Origin: Gnetum montanum
Lineage: Eukaryota; Streptophyta; Gnetopsida; Gnetales; Gnetaceae
Assembly (NCBI GenBank): GCA_015680685.1
Contig: MNCI01037811.1
Coordinates: forward strand, 224,358 to 288,357
Length of the DNA: 64,000 bases
Direction: 5' to 3'
This document shows positions 47,179 through 59,174 of this stretch, piece by piece. The notes beneath the pieces were generated by a model. That model did not search any database, was not told the DNA's origin, and saw only the letters and a list, made by a program, of their open reading frames with translations. A program made the position numbers and the translations under genes. Numbering within the stretch: position 1 is the first letter of the stretch; each line of letters begins with the position of its first letter.

Positions 47179-48156
47179 TGATGCACGACAAGGTACCCCT
47201 ATGCTCAACCATACGAATACGAGCGTTTCACGCACGATCTGGTCGAATTCCAAGGACTAAGTGGTTATGCACCCTTGTAGAACAAGGACAGGTTGGTTGA
47301 TCATTGTCTTTTCAAGCTTACCTATATGTCACAATTATATGGTTAAGTAAGCTTGAGGCATATGATTTTTATACCTATTCTATTTTTATGTCCTACGCTA
47401 GTAGGGAAGGAGAGAGGTAACTAAGTGAATAATTTAACTTAATTACTCATTAACTAAGTTCTAACTAATCCTAACACCAGCATTCATTCCCACTTACCGT
47501 ACACATCCTGAACCAGTGCAACACTAGTGGGATTACCAAAAGCTAATCATTACTGGGTTACCAAGTGTTACACGCATGCTCGAAGTGGTCGTGCTTGTGT
47601 AATTTAATGATTTGCTTAATTGATCAAAATGAATTATTGTGCTAATAACAAAAATGTAAAGTGCATAAAATAAAATAAATGCATATGAAAATAAAATAAA
47701 AGAAATGCGTAAGAAAATAAATATCAAGTGCTGCAAGGATGAATCAAAGAGCTCATCTTTATTACCGTACACAAGGTGTGCTCAGGTACACAATGCTCAA
47801 ATAAAGATCCATCCACACTTAGACCTCTTGTTTCAAGCACTTGGAAAATACTCTAACTTTCAAACAAACTATAAGAGTTTTGCTACTTCACTGCTGAAAT
47901 ACTTCTCTTCCAATTGTGCAACTAGGCATTGTATTTATAGGCTTGGGAGCAACTACTCTAATAATTAGAGTAACTACTACTCTAATAATTAGAATAATTA
48001 CTAGATTAACCGCTAGAGTAACCACTCTAATAATTAGAATAACTGCTAGAGTAACCGCTAGAGTAAACACTCTAATAATTAGACTAACTACTAGAGTAAT
48101 TGCCAAAGTAACTACTCTATTAATTAGAGTAACTACTAGAGTAACCACTCTCATCA
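47179..48156 (-). repeat. Athila-II 3' LTR (978 bp)
   Basis: Collinear with 55580-56543. U3 (47953-48156) is a tandem array built on ACTCTAAT-A-ATTAGAGT. The minus-strand TATA is in 'gcctataaatac' (about 47931-47943). The ORFs crossing the array are repeat by-products. Confidence 0.92.
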
Positions 48157-49774
48157 TACCCCCATGACTAAATGAAAACTTGTCCTTGAATTCCTTACAA
48201 AATATTGGGAAGGTATGAGATTATTGACTAATTGACAACTGATGGTGGAATGGGATAACAGACTCAACGTGCCCAGTGAACAGATCAATAAGCATATTAC
48301 AACATTAGTGTTCATGACCATTGTGGTGAACACTTGTACATAAATGACTCCAAGCCTTTATTTGACATCTTGAAGAGAAAAAGAGAGAGAGAAAGAAGAT
48401 GGAGTGCGTTGCCATCAATGCTGAGATTGCACCTTCCGTTGTTTATCCATAGCCATGCCACCAAACTTTCTCCATTTGTAAATGCTTCAATTCTGATCCA
48501 TCCTGAGTGCTTCCTCCAAGCCCAATCCATTGTTTGTATGATCACCATCTATGCACACAACATAGTCACAAATGAGCAAGGATAGATAATCTACAATGAA
48601 ATTGATACCTTGCCTCGATATGAAGTGCATTAGCTGAGTTGTGATTATGGCAAAAACTGGTTTGGAGATTTATCATAGGTGACTACCCAAGGTGTAGGGG
48701 TTAGGCGAATAGTAAAATGGAGAAAATTGAAAAATTTATGCCAAGGCCCCCACAACTAAGAGCGAACCTTCGATAACTATAAGATGGAAAAATATGAGGA
48801 ACAAGAGAGATGGGAAATTAACAATGGGAATGCCAATAAAATGGATGTCATGGATGGGGATGAAACAAGATATGATTAATTATAGGAAATGTTTAAGGAA
48901 AAGAACTTAACAATTACACCAAAAAGAAATGTCAGTGGGTCCTCCCCAAAGCAGGCTCATGCCTTTTGTGCCCTAACAAACCTAGAAACGAAAGAGTCTG
49001 TAGCCTCTAGGAATGTCATTTGGAAGCAATAGTTAAAAACTTACCCACAAGAAGTCACCAAAGAAAAATAATACATCAACCCAGAACGGACTAATGATAA
49101 AACTAGCAATGAGGTGGAAAATGGGAAGAAAGATGGAGAGGAGAGAAAGGAATGGAATCCCAAGAACAAGGTTGTGTAAAGCCCCTTGTGTATTTCATGG
49201 TTAAGATGACTAAGTAGAACTTCATCCCAAATCCAGACTCAAACCAACCACATTTAGTGACCTCGCATCAATACACCAAGACAATCCATCCTCTTGAAGC
49301 AACAAGAATGCCTTCACAAAGAGTGACCACCATCTTGAGGAGAGTGAGATTGAAAAGCAAGAAGTGAGAAAGGGCCTTAGTTAGAGGGAACCATAGAGTT
49401 GTACAGTTCCAAGCCAAAGGAGACCATAGAGTTGTACAATTCTAAGCCAAAGGAGACCATAGAGTTGTACAGTTCCAAGCCAAAGGAGACCATAGAGTTG
49501 TATGGATGAGTGGACGGCGTGGACTCATTGCCTGTTTTACCAAAAGAACCATACCTTAATATTAGCATCATAATTCAAAGGTAAAAACCAAACATTAGTA
49601 ATCAATATGATATAATTCAATCCACCATCATGAGTACTTATTAGATAATGAATAAAATTAAATCAAGTAAACAAAGAAACAGTAAAAACATGAACGATGG
49701 TGTAAAACAAAAATAAGAAAAGTTGAAAGAATATGTAAAACAAAAATTCAAAAAGACCTAAGGGCCTAGAACAA
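48157..49774 (-). other. Athila-II 3' noncoding region, with 33-bp array
   Basis: At 49390-49501 about three and a half copies of a 33-bp unit ('ccaaaggagaccatagag', then 'ttgtacagttccaag'). Otherwise no gene. A shared word with 1-1853 ('gtgggtcctccccaaag' at about 48935) links it to Athila-I. Confidence 0.6.
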
Positions 49775-51324
49775 TTAGCATAGGTGGCCATCTCCCCCAC
49801 GACTAAGTTGGAAGGAGGAGATCCGAAACAATGAGCAAGGTTGTCCATCAAGAGAGGTAGCATGTGTATTGGTTATCCTAAGCTTCTGGAAAGGTTTGGT
49901 TTGTTGCACGTTGACCAAAATTTTCTTATTCGGGCTCTCAATTTTGTATATTGTCATGGCCCCTGAAGGAAAGGTTGCATAAATAATATAAGGTCCTTCC
50001 CACAGTGTTTGAAATTTAGTATGTTATGGCACATGTGTGGGATTCTAGTAGAGAACCTTATCTCCTAGCTTATATTTAACTTTCCTAATTCTTAGGTCAT
50101 GACGTTGTTTATTGAAGGCCTTGTGCAATTCGTTAGATGATAGGGCAGCTAATCAATTTTCATCTAGTAAGTTAAGGGTTACTAACCATTGTTTCTATGC
50201 TACATCAAGGTCAAGGTTGAGGTCACATGTCGTGGATAGTGTACGAAGCTCAGTTTGAATGGGAAGCGTTGGTAATTTATCATACACTAACTCATAGGGA
50301 GAGTAGCCTATAGGGAGTTTCCATGTGAAGCAATATACCCAAAGAGCATCGTTCAGTTTAGTGCTCTAGTCTTGCATGAACTTGCTAATGGTTCTTATCA
50401 ATATCTTCGTAATCTCCTTGTTGGTGACTTCTGCTTAACCGTTCACTTGGGGGTGGTATGGTGTAATCAATTTATGCTCAACCCCTAAGCATTGCATTAA
50501 TTTTTGAAAAGTTGCACCTATGAAGTGTGTACCATTGTCTGAAACAAGTGCACGTGGCACACCAAACCTATTTATGATTTGTTGTCAAACAAATCGTGCA
50601 GTTGTAGATGATGTACAATCTTTAATAGTAGTTGCTTTGGCCCATTTTGTTAGGTAATCAATGGCAACAATAATATAAGCTTTTCCATTAAACATTGGCA
50701 TAATCAGCCCCATAAAATCAATTCCCCAAATGTTGAAGGGTTCTAACAGTTGAATCCATTATTGTGGATCCTCCATTTTAGCAATCATTCCCCCATCACG
50801 TTGACAGTGCTCATAAGATTGGATGAAACAATGGGCATCCCGAAATAATGTAGGCCAATAATATCTTGCAAGCAGGATCTTGAAGGTCGTTTGTCTCCTA
50901 GCATAATGGCCTCCACAAGGAGCCTCATAAGCATCTTGGAGAACTCGTAGTTGATCTATATTGGGAACACACCATCGAACCAAGCCATCGAGACACACTT
51001 TGTAAAGTTGCCCATTGATCTCCATAAAGTACTTGGCTCGATGAAGAAACTATTGTTTCTTCTTAAGGTTTAGCTCTTGTGGTGTTTGTTGGGTAAGGAG
51101 ATAGGTAAGAATGCTAATGTACTAGTTTTTCTCCATGGGTGATTGATTATTCACTACACCAACAAAGAGGAATTCATCAGGGAAATGATTAGAAATTGGA
51201 TACTCATCCTCTTTGTTGTCCCATTGCAACCGAGATAAATGATCAGCAACTACATTCTCAATGCCCTTGTGATCAATCATCGTTAAATCAAACTCTTGTA
51301 AGATTACAAGCCATCGTATGATAC
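49775..51324 (-). pseudogene. Athila-II RNase H tail and integrase
   Basis: Begins after the N gap with the end of RNase H (VVADHLSRL at about 51245). Integrase: zinc finger (GGHYARRQTT...YEHCQRDGG, 50900-50785), WGIDFMG (Asp), VSDNGTHF (Asp) and YHPQVNG-AEVTNK (Glu), so all three DDE positions are present. C-terminal part with LGDKVLYQ and ILVNVQQTKPF to about 49870. Several stops and at least one frame change. It joins element cDNA to host DNA in the family. Confidence 0.85.
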
Positions 51325-51636
51325 NNNNNNNNNNNNNNNNNNNNNNNNNNNNNNNNNNNNNNNNNNNNNNNNNNNNNNNNNNNNNNNNNNNNNNNNNNNN
51401 NNNNNNNNNNNNNNNNNNNNNNNNNNNNNNNNNNNNNNNNNNNNNNNNNNNNNNNNNNNNNNNNNNNNNNNNNNNNNNNNNNNNNNNNNNNNNNNNNNNN
51501 NNNNNNNNNNNNNNNNNNNNNNNNNNNNNNNNNNNNNNNNNNNNNNNNNNNNNNNNNNNNNNNNNNNNNNNNNNNNNNNNNNNNNNNNNNNNNNNNNNNN
51601 NNNNNNNNNNNNNNNNNNNNNNNNNNNNNNNNNNNN
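51325..51636. other. Assembly gap (312 N)
   Basis: A run of N inside the Athila-II RT/RNase H region. The flanks are GIEVDPKKIKII and IIRWLVILQEF. In Athila proteins these are separated by clearly more than the 104 residues the gap would encode, so the gap length is an estimate or hides a deletion. Confidence 0.95.
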
Positions 51637-52550
51637 GATAATTTTGATTTTCTTGGGGTCTACCTCTATCCCTGTGTGTGAGATTTTGTGCCCTAGTACT
51701 ACGCCTTCTTGGACCATCAAATGACTTTTCTGCTAGTTCAGCCTCAAATTGGTTTCTACACATCTTTTTAACACTTGCTCCAACCAGTCCAAGGCTTTGA
51801 TCAAAGTTTGCTCCATAAGTGGAGAAGTCGTCCATAAAGACCTCCATGCCGATCTCTATCTACTATTGGAATATGCTTAGAACTAGTCGTTGAAATGTTG
51901 CAGGGGCATTGCATAAGCCAAAAAACATCTATTTGTATGCAAACGTTCCCCAAGGACTAGTGAACATAGTCTTGGCTTGGTCTTCTAGGGCTATTTGTAT
52001 TTGGTTATATCTGCTATATCCATCCAGAAAACTATAATAGCAATGCCCTATTATGGTGTCTAAGACTTGGTCGACAAATGGCAATGGAAAGTGATCTTTG
52101 AATGTTGCCATATTTAGTAGCCTAAAATCTATGCACACCTCCATTTGCCTCCCTTTTTAGGCACAATAACTAAGGGGCTAACCCATTCACTATCAACAAT
52201 TGTGGTATATGAACCTAGCCTTGAGAAGCTGTTCAATTTCTTCCTTAACTACTTGCTTCAGCTTAGGGTTCAATTGCCTCCACTATTGTCTTTGAGGCTT
52301 CATGGAGGGGTTAGTGTAAATTCTATGTTGGCATATCCTAGGATCTATTCCAGTTAATTTGGGATATGACCAAATGAAGGCTTCCGACCATTTATTTATT
52401 ACCTTCAGCAATTCTTCTTTCTGTGGAGGAGCAAGCTTAGTGTTGATAATTACTGATTTTCCATTTTTAAGAAACGTGTATTCCATATCGATGGGCAATG
52501 GTTTCAGCTCGAGGGGCTCCTACTTAAATTTCTTAGGGATTTCCAACTTC
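51637..52550 (-). pseudogene. Athila-II reverse transcriptase
   Basis: Reads minus from about 52498 (FLKNGKSVIINTKLAPPQKE) through GIDPRICQHRI, KKGRQMEVCIDFRLLN, LDGYSRYNQI, TSPWGTFAYK and the catalytic FMDDFS (about 51845-51825), to VVLGHKISHTGIEVD at the gap. One frameshift lies near 51790, with stops at 52285, about 52185 and elsewhere. The FMDDF form is usual for Athila, where Tat has Y(V/I)DD. Confidence 0.88.
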
Positions 52551-52738
52551 CCCTAATTGATATTTTCAAGGTTAAGACTTGGAAGTTGGTGGTGGACTTG
52601 CTCTAATGTGTCTATGCTATCGATGTAAGCACAAGTCAAACCCTTAGTTGGTTCTATGCATATGACTGAACTTTTTTCTTGATCAGCTATAAGCCATTAG
52701 GTGTCTTACTATCATTTGGCTGCTGCATATAGGCATCT

Positions 52739-53255
52739 TTATATGTTAATCACTTGTGCACACTGATTACATGCAAGCAATGCTAAACTTTGCACAAACA
52801 ATGACCTCTGAACGCAATCACACCTTGTGTCATTGTATGCGATGCATAAAACTTTCTTCTTCTCGATCTTTTCAAATGTATTTTCCTTTGATATTCCTAA
52901 GGAAAGATCACGGATTCCTAGGCATGCATCAATGGTGCTTAGACATGCTCTTCCCATTATGATTGGGAAGTCCCCCTTACCATTGTTTACCTGAATCACT
53001 AGGAAGTCAGCTGGGTACGACCACCTACAAACAGTGGTAACAATGTCTTCCACTAGTCCCAATGGGACAGTGATGGACTAGGCAGCCAACTCTAGATGAA
53101 TTTTGCTCTTTTTCAATGGAGGCAGGTTCTAGGCCTTGTACATTCCTTGAGAAATCAAGTTGACATCGGAACTTGAATCTAAAACAGCCTTGCACGACGC
53201 ATTTTCAGCAATTTGTAAGTATATCAGAGGACTCCCAGGATCAAAGAATTTCCTG
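52739..53255 (-). pseudogene. Athila-II aspartic protease
   Basis: PGSPLIYLQIAEN, active-site region VLDSSSDVNLIS (about 53195-53160), then GLVEDIVTTV and PIIMGRACLSTIDACLG (about 52975-52900). The active-site triad is D-S-S where the family has D-S-G, a single G-to-A type change. Two stops interrupt the first half. Confidence 0.8.
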
Positions 53256-53289
53256 CGAAGGTGGCCATAGGTTAGGTTAGGTTACCAAA

Positions 53290-55443
53290 ATGGAGATTGG
53301 CTGCTGCACGTAATATCCATATAGGTTAGGTTACCGGTAAGGATACTGTTGCCTTGGTGGTGGCATTCCCCATGGTTGTGGGTGCTGCCACTATTGATAT
53401 TGCTCAATCGGTTGTGATGGAGTTCTACTAGGACAATATGTTAAGGGTTGGAGGAACTACCTTGGGTTACCTTGAGGATAAGGTAACCTTTGGGCTGTTT
53501 ACCTTTTGTTTAATCATGGGTTGAGTGCATACATCCCAGACTCCTGCAGATGTGAGATTATAGGGTAGCATCCCTTAGGATGGTCATATTGACATATTTC
53601 ACATCCACTATCATTGTCTATTTTGGACTCCACAACCTCTTCAATGATGACAACTTTGCCCTTACCCTTGCTACGTGCATGTTTAGCTTCTCTCTTTTTT
53701 CTTTTTTTGCGATCACTACCTTGGTCTCTAGACTCCTCTACTATTTTAAGAACAGTTTGAAATATGTTTTCTAAGGAATCCCACATTTGGTCTACCTTTG
53801 CTGAAACTTCTAATGTCATCTTTTGGATAGGAAAATTTTTCCTATTCACCATCTCTTCAAGTGGTGACTCTTCTTCATCCTCACAAAATCTTACTTCCCT
53901 CTTCTAGAGGGAAGGATCTTGGTTATACTCTTCTGCACTTTCTCTCTTCCATAGCTCACCTTCTTCCTTAGCAACTTTCTCCAATAGTCTTTGAATTTGA
54001 TGGGACCTAAGCTTGGATAGTCTCCCTTGGGCATAAGTCCCAAGGGTTCTTCTCATTTCATGCCTAAGCCCATCCACAAGATGGCGCAGTTGATCCCTTT
54101 GTGAATAACCATGGCCAGGACAACGATGTAACAGTGCATAGTATCAGCCCATGGTAGCATCCAAGGGTTCATGTCCTCTTTGTTTCTAGCCTTGGATTTG
54201 ATTTTGCAGGTTGGACAGTCAGAAGTGCGTTTGGTACTTATCATTGAATAACTCTAACATAGTACTCCATCTACGAATAGATTCTGGTTCTAAGGACCAA
54301 TACCAGCTTTCCGCTTCTTTAACTAATATTTGTGGGAACAACTTAATTTTTTGCTATTTGTTCTCTATGTTTTGTAAGGCACACGTATCATGGAATGCTT
54401 GTAAATGATTTTGAAGATCAGCATTGTATCCCTCTTCAAATCGTGGGATGTTGTTCATATCTAATCTCTTGATCCTACTATCTTTATGATGCCTTGTTGG
54501 AATTCTAACAACCTCAGTTATGTTCAACATACTTCGAGTAGCGAGGAGGGGTTCATCATGATCATCTCATCCATGGGGTTTATGATTCCTACATTGTTCC
54601 CTACTCTCCCCTTTCTTCTATGTCATGACTCTCTAGAGTGCCATCGTTCCCTTTCCTGGCTATTTCGTCTATGGCTTCCACTTTGCCTACCTTTATCCCC
54701 ATGGTCTTTTTCTTTATGATCGCATCTGGATATTGAAGGAGAGGGTGAAGGAGATGATGAAGGTGAAGAAGAAGGAGAACCATCACCATGATGGTATTTG
54801 CTACCTTCTCTTCTACGGTCTTAGCCCCGATCGTGATTGCAATTAGAATGTCCACCTTTGTCATGAGTTTGTATCCCTTTTTCAGACCCTTTGTGCTCGT
54901 GGGTATTAGAACCTAGGTTATGAATAGTGAAATGAAGGTTCTGATACACAACCCCTTGGCCAAAGTCAAGGGGAGGAACATCATTATGTGCTGATTGCCT
55001 AAGGTAGGTTCACCACCCTCATTTTCACTTAAGACATGTGGGGCATCTTGGGACGACTTACCCTTCAAAGACTTATGATGTCTCTCCTATTGTAAGTCCC
55101 TTTGACATTGTGCCTCTATGGGACAGTATTCTCTCGAGTCATGGTCTTGCACAACATATTCTGCGTGTAAGTGCGACATGATAATTTGTGTGAGAGCATG
55201 AAGAAGCATGCTCGGGACTAAACAATCGGGAGGTAACACTATGGTACCTTCTAAGTTTCGCCAACACAGTTGTTCATCTTAATGAAAGATAAATGTGAAG
55301 TCTAGTATATACTCATCAGGATGAGTATATACCACTTGAACTTGTTGAGGGACTGGTGGATCAACATCATGTGTATTACGCCGTCGATTGTTTCCTGTTC
55401 CAGACCTAGACGGTGAGGTGCTTTTGTACAAAGAAGAAGACAT
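53290..55443 (-). pseudogene. Athila-II gag
   Basis: ATG at 55443 (MSSSLYKSTSPSRSG), 118 bases after the PBS. YTHPDEYILDFTFI (about 55325) is shared with Athila-III (YTHPDEYIPDFTFI). The capsid core (about 54400-53950) is broken by stops. C-terminal: KKRKKREAKHARSKGKGK basic stretch, then knuckle CEICQYDHPKGC (about 53600-53565), in which the last Cys of CX2CX3HX4C has become Tyr. Confidence 0.82.
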
Positions 55444-55560
55444 ACTTGTTTGTTCAGTGTGCAATGTATTCTTGTTTATTCTTTTCTCAACCAATCCTAA
55501 GGGTTCATTCCAATGATGTGAATGATTTCTTATGTTCTAGTTAGCGCATAAACAACTAAG

Positions 55561-55578
55561 TCCCCAGCAATGACGCCA
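55561..55578 (-). promoter_or_regulatory. Primer binding site, tRNA-Asp type (Athila-II)
   Basis: Minus strand TGGCGTCATTGCTGGGGA: 15 of 18 matches to the tRNA-Asp PBS, all mismatches transitions. Confidence 0.85.
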
Positions 55579-55579
55579 C

Positions 55580-56543
55580 TGATGAGTGGTGAGGTAACCC
55601 TATGCTCAACCATACGAATATGAGCGTTTCATGCATGATCCAATCGAATTCCAAGGACTAAGTGCTTATGCACCCTTGTGAAACAAGAACAGGTTGGTTG
55701 ATCATTGTCTTCCCAAGCTTACCTGTATGTCATGATTGTATGGTTAAGTAAGCTTAAGGCATATGATTTTTATACCTTTTATGTTTTTATTTCTTGCGCT
55801 AGTAGGGAAGAAGAGAGGTAACTAAGTGACCAATTTAACTTAACTACTCATTAACTAAGTTCTAACTAATCCTAACACTAGCATCCATTCCCACTTGTCG
55901 TACACATCCTGAACTAGTGCAACATTGCTGGGATTACCAAATGCTAATCGTTACTGGGTTACCAAGTGTTACAGGCATGCTCGAAGTGGTCGTGCTTGTG
56001 TAATTTAATGATTTGCTTAATTGATCAAAATGAATAGTTGTGCTAATAACAGAAATGTAAAGTGCATAAAATAAAATAAATGCATAAGAAAATAAAATAA
56101 AATAAATGCGTAAGAAAACAAATCTCAAGTACTACAAGGATGAATCAAAGAGCTCATCTTTATCACCGTACACAAGGTGTGCTCAGGTACACAATGCTCG
56201 AATAAAGATCCATCCACACTTAGACCTCTTGCTGCATGCACTTGGAAAATACTCTAACTTTCAAAAAGACTACAAGAGTTTCGCTACTTGATTGCTGCAA
56301 GACTTCTCTCCCAATTGTGCACCTAGGCATTGTATTTATAGGCTTGGGAGCAACCACTCTAATAATTAGAGTAACCGCTCTAATAATTAGAATAACTGCT
56401 AAAGTAACCGCTAGAGTAACCACTAATAATTAGAATAACTACTGGAGTAACCGCTAGAGTAACCACTCTAATAATTAGAATAACTACTAGAGTAACTGCT
56501 AGAGTAACTACTAGAGTAACCGCTAGAGTAACTGCTCTCATCA
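55580..56543 (-). repeat. Athila-II 5' LTR (964 bp)
   Basis: Partner of 47179-48156. U3 repeat array at 56356-56540, TATA context 'gcctataaatac' (minus) at about 56330-56342. Ends ...CTCATCA followed by ACCAT. Confidence 0.92.
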
Positions 56544-57206
56544 ACCATCATAATGGACAATAGGCCATAGTTTAGTAATGTAAAAACTAAAGCCTTCTGT
56601 GAGCACATTGGTATTAAACATTCATTTTCATTGCTATATTACCCATAAAGGAATGACCAAGTGGAGGCCACAAACAAAGTCATCGTCAACCTTTTGAAGA
56701 AGATGCTCAATAGCAGCAAATGATGATGGCACGAGCAATTAATCTATGCACTTTGGACCTACCATACAACATGTAGAATAGAAACATGTAAAAATCCATA
56801 TAGTTTGGTTTATGGGTCTGAAGTAATTTTGGCTCTTAAATTGCAGGTCCCATCGCTCCATGTGATCCTCTCAAGCTTCATTAATGAGGTTCAAAATGAT
56901 GAGTTGAGAATCATAGACCTTAATTCAATAGAGGAGGAGTGCATGCAGGCACTTGATCGCATCGAGTGGTACCAACAAACGCAAAGGCAAAAACACCATC
57001 ATAATCAGCATCAACGCCTAATCAAGAAAGGGGACTTAGTTCTCAAGGCTATTCGTGAACCTGCAGACAAATTCTCAACCAACTAGGAATGGCCTTTCTT
57101 GGTTATCAAGGCCTATGACAATGGAGAATTCAAGCTTGTTAACCACGATGACAATGAATTTTCTAATCTGGTGAACCAATTGTATCTTAAGCCTTACTAT
57201 GCCTAG
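56544..57206 (+). pseudogene. Tat-B2 pol, 3' part (integrase core to C-terminus)
   Basis: Continues the integrase interrupted at 47178: after ACCAT the sequence reads on into the region equivalent to the Tat-A TDNGPQF motif, here MDNRP. Then FCEHIGIKHSFS, the catalytic-Glu region (NDQVEATNKV, Glu kept), SLVYGSEVILALKLQ and IKKGDLVLKAI, to LYLKPYYA and TAG at 57204-57206. Stops at 56571, 56646, 56718-56723 and 57084. Confidence 0.88.
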
Positions 57207-57224
57207 CATGCAATGCTACATCAT

Positions 57225-57720
57225 GACAAAGCAAGGCAAGAAAAGTCCACTACGACTCTAAACTGGCACAACTAGTCTGCCATTACTATAAACTGGCATA
57301 GCTAGTCTACCATGACTATAAACTAGCATAGCATTTGTTCACTATGACATTAAACTGGCACATGAGCCTCTGGCCTGCTATGGCTATAAAATAGCATAGA
57401 TGATTTGCCACGACTATAAATTAGCACAGATGGTTTGCCGTAATCATAAACTGGCACAACTAGTCCACCATGACTATAAACTGGCACAAACTGTTTGCCA
57501 TTACATAAAGCTGGCATAGCCCATTCTTGGGTCATGATGTTAAACCGACATAATAGCACATCCACTACAATGTTAAACTAGCATGTAGTAGTTTGCTAAG
57601 ACTATAAATTAGTAAGCATCATGGTCTGCCAAGACCTTAAACTGGGTCCACAGTTTACTGGGACCTTAAACTAGAAAAGCATACAATCTACCAAGACCTT
57701 AATCTGGGTTCACAGTTCAC
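57225..57720 (+). repeat. TAAAC tandem array after Tat-B2 integrase
   Basis: About fourteen irregular units of 30-40 bp of the type 'ctgccatgactataaactgg', then 'cacaactagt'. It begins about 20 bases after the integrase stop, as in Tat-A (19139) and Tat-B1 (29660). Confidence 0.9.
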
Positions 57721-59174
57721 CACACATAGTTCTATGAGTAAGTAAGCAAGAATACTTTCAACTCCCCCCTCTTGTCTATCCACATCTATTAAGGGGGGGG
57801 GGGGGGGGGGCACAGGAATGCTATAGTTCCAGAATGAATTTCCTGTCATCAAGAGAGAACCCTAGAACATTTGTAGCCTTACTACCCCTCCACATTTTGC
57901 TAATCTTTTAGAACTGCCCTAAGGCATTTTTCTGACCTTCGAGAGCTCTTATCATTAGTACCAGCACTACCAGCTCCAGGTGACACTTGCAGCACTACTA
58001 ACTTCAAGCATCTTACTAGTGCTTTAAGCCCTTGTCATTAGCACTACCCCCTCGAGCACTCGTAGCATCAAAGCCTTGGCACCTTTACTAGCTTTTCAAA
58101 CACTTGCAACTAGTTCAGCTATTGCAACATTTGCAGCAACCTCGCATCTAGTAGTTTACTTGCATCTCATGTTGTGTGGTTGTATTCTTGTTTTCCTTAA
58201 GTCGTGTTTGCAAGACGAAGCCCTAAAGGTGGTCATGCAAAGATGTACCTCATCGTAATAGTAATTCATTGCATGGCTCTAACGTGCATAATTGGATTAG
58301 CCAAGCCACTCAAGAGTACACATCTCTTTTTCCCCACTACAACCTACTTACATCTACCTCTTCTTCCTTGCATTCCCTCACCTTCCCCTACATTACCGAG
58401 CTTGCAAACCCTTCCTATGCACATGGCACCATTTAGGTCAACCATAGAACCTATGATGGATGTAATGCAACTTGTCTCATGGGGAGCCTTTGTGGGCCAA
58501 CCAAAGCCTAAGTGGATGTAATGAAAATCATCCTAGGGATAAAAAAAATTCCTACAGATGCTATGAGGTTGCACTAAAGTAAAGTCCATTAGGCAGCACA
58601 CAGTCCACTTGATGGAAAGCATCTTGTAGCTAACATTTTGTAATGTGTAAAACCCAAATCAGGTTCACCTCATAGTCAAAAATAAGCAAAAAAGCCAAAA
58701 AAAAAATCAAATGGGGCAAAACATGTCACCAAGTAAAAATTAGCAAAGCTACAATTTTGCAACAGGTCCAACCCTGAATCCGCATTGACCTTTTCATAAG
58801 CACTCTAACGAGAGGTCACAATTTTAGGGGAAAGCCATTCTGGTGCCATGAATACTAACTTTTTCATAAGCATTCCAACGAGAGGTCACTATTTTGGTGA
58901 CAAGCCAACTTAGTACCACAATCACCATTATCCATGCTAGCTCTACATCTTGCAGTATCACATTGTTTGCATTCCATTCCCTTGTTATCCCCTAGCACAC
59001 TACCTACACCCTTTACCTCTAGCATACTATTACCCTTGGCTTTCTTGAGCATAATGTAGAAACATCCAATTAGGTGCTAATGAGCGATGTTGGTGCCTGG
59101 CTTGCTATGGTGTTTTGCGTTCTTTGTTGACGTCTCTTAGGTCACTCCTCCGATTGTCAACAAAGAGGGACCAA
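57721..59174 (+). other. Tat-B2 3' noncoding region, poly(G), polypurine tract
   Basis: Eighteen consecutive G at 57793-57810. 'cgtgtttgcaagac' (about 58204) lies in a block shared with Tat-A at about 19880-19920. The tract 'caacaaagagggacc' (about 59158-59172) precedes the LTR. The frame at 58204-58521 has no family likeness and is not called. Confidence 0.6.

Larger units (their letters stand above)
47179..56543 (-). mobile_element. Athila-II: full-length Athila-like element, nested (9.4 kb)
   Basis: LTRs 47179-48156 and 55580-56543 flank a minus-strand gag, protease, RT, RNase H and integrase. The PBS is at 55561-55578 and a short purine tract (ATGGGGGTA, minus, about 48157-48165) at the other end. 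Perfect ACCAT duplications on both sides. RT motif FMDDF and the gag knuckle place it in Athila. It lacks a second RNase H. Confidence 0.93.

Noticed and set aside
47888-48167. Ile/Thr/Val-rich frames on both strands
   Set aside because: Generated by the ACTCTAAT/ATTAGAGT array of the LTR; also at 56220-56433.
58204-58521. 105-codon frame in the Tat-B2 3' region
   Set aside because: Lies in noncoding sequence partly shared with Tat-A, where the frame is not kept.
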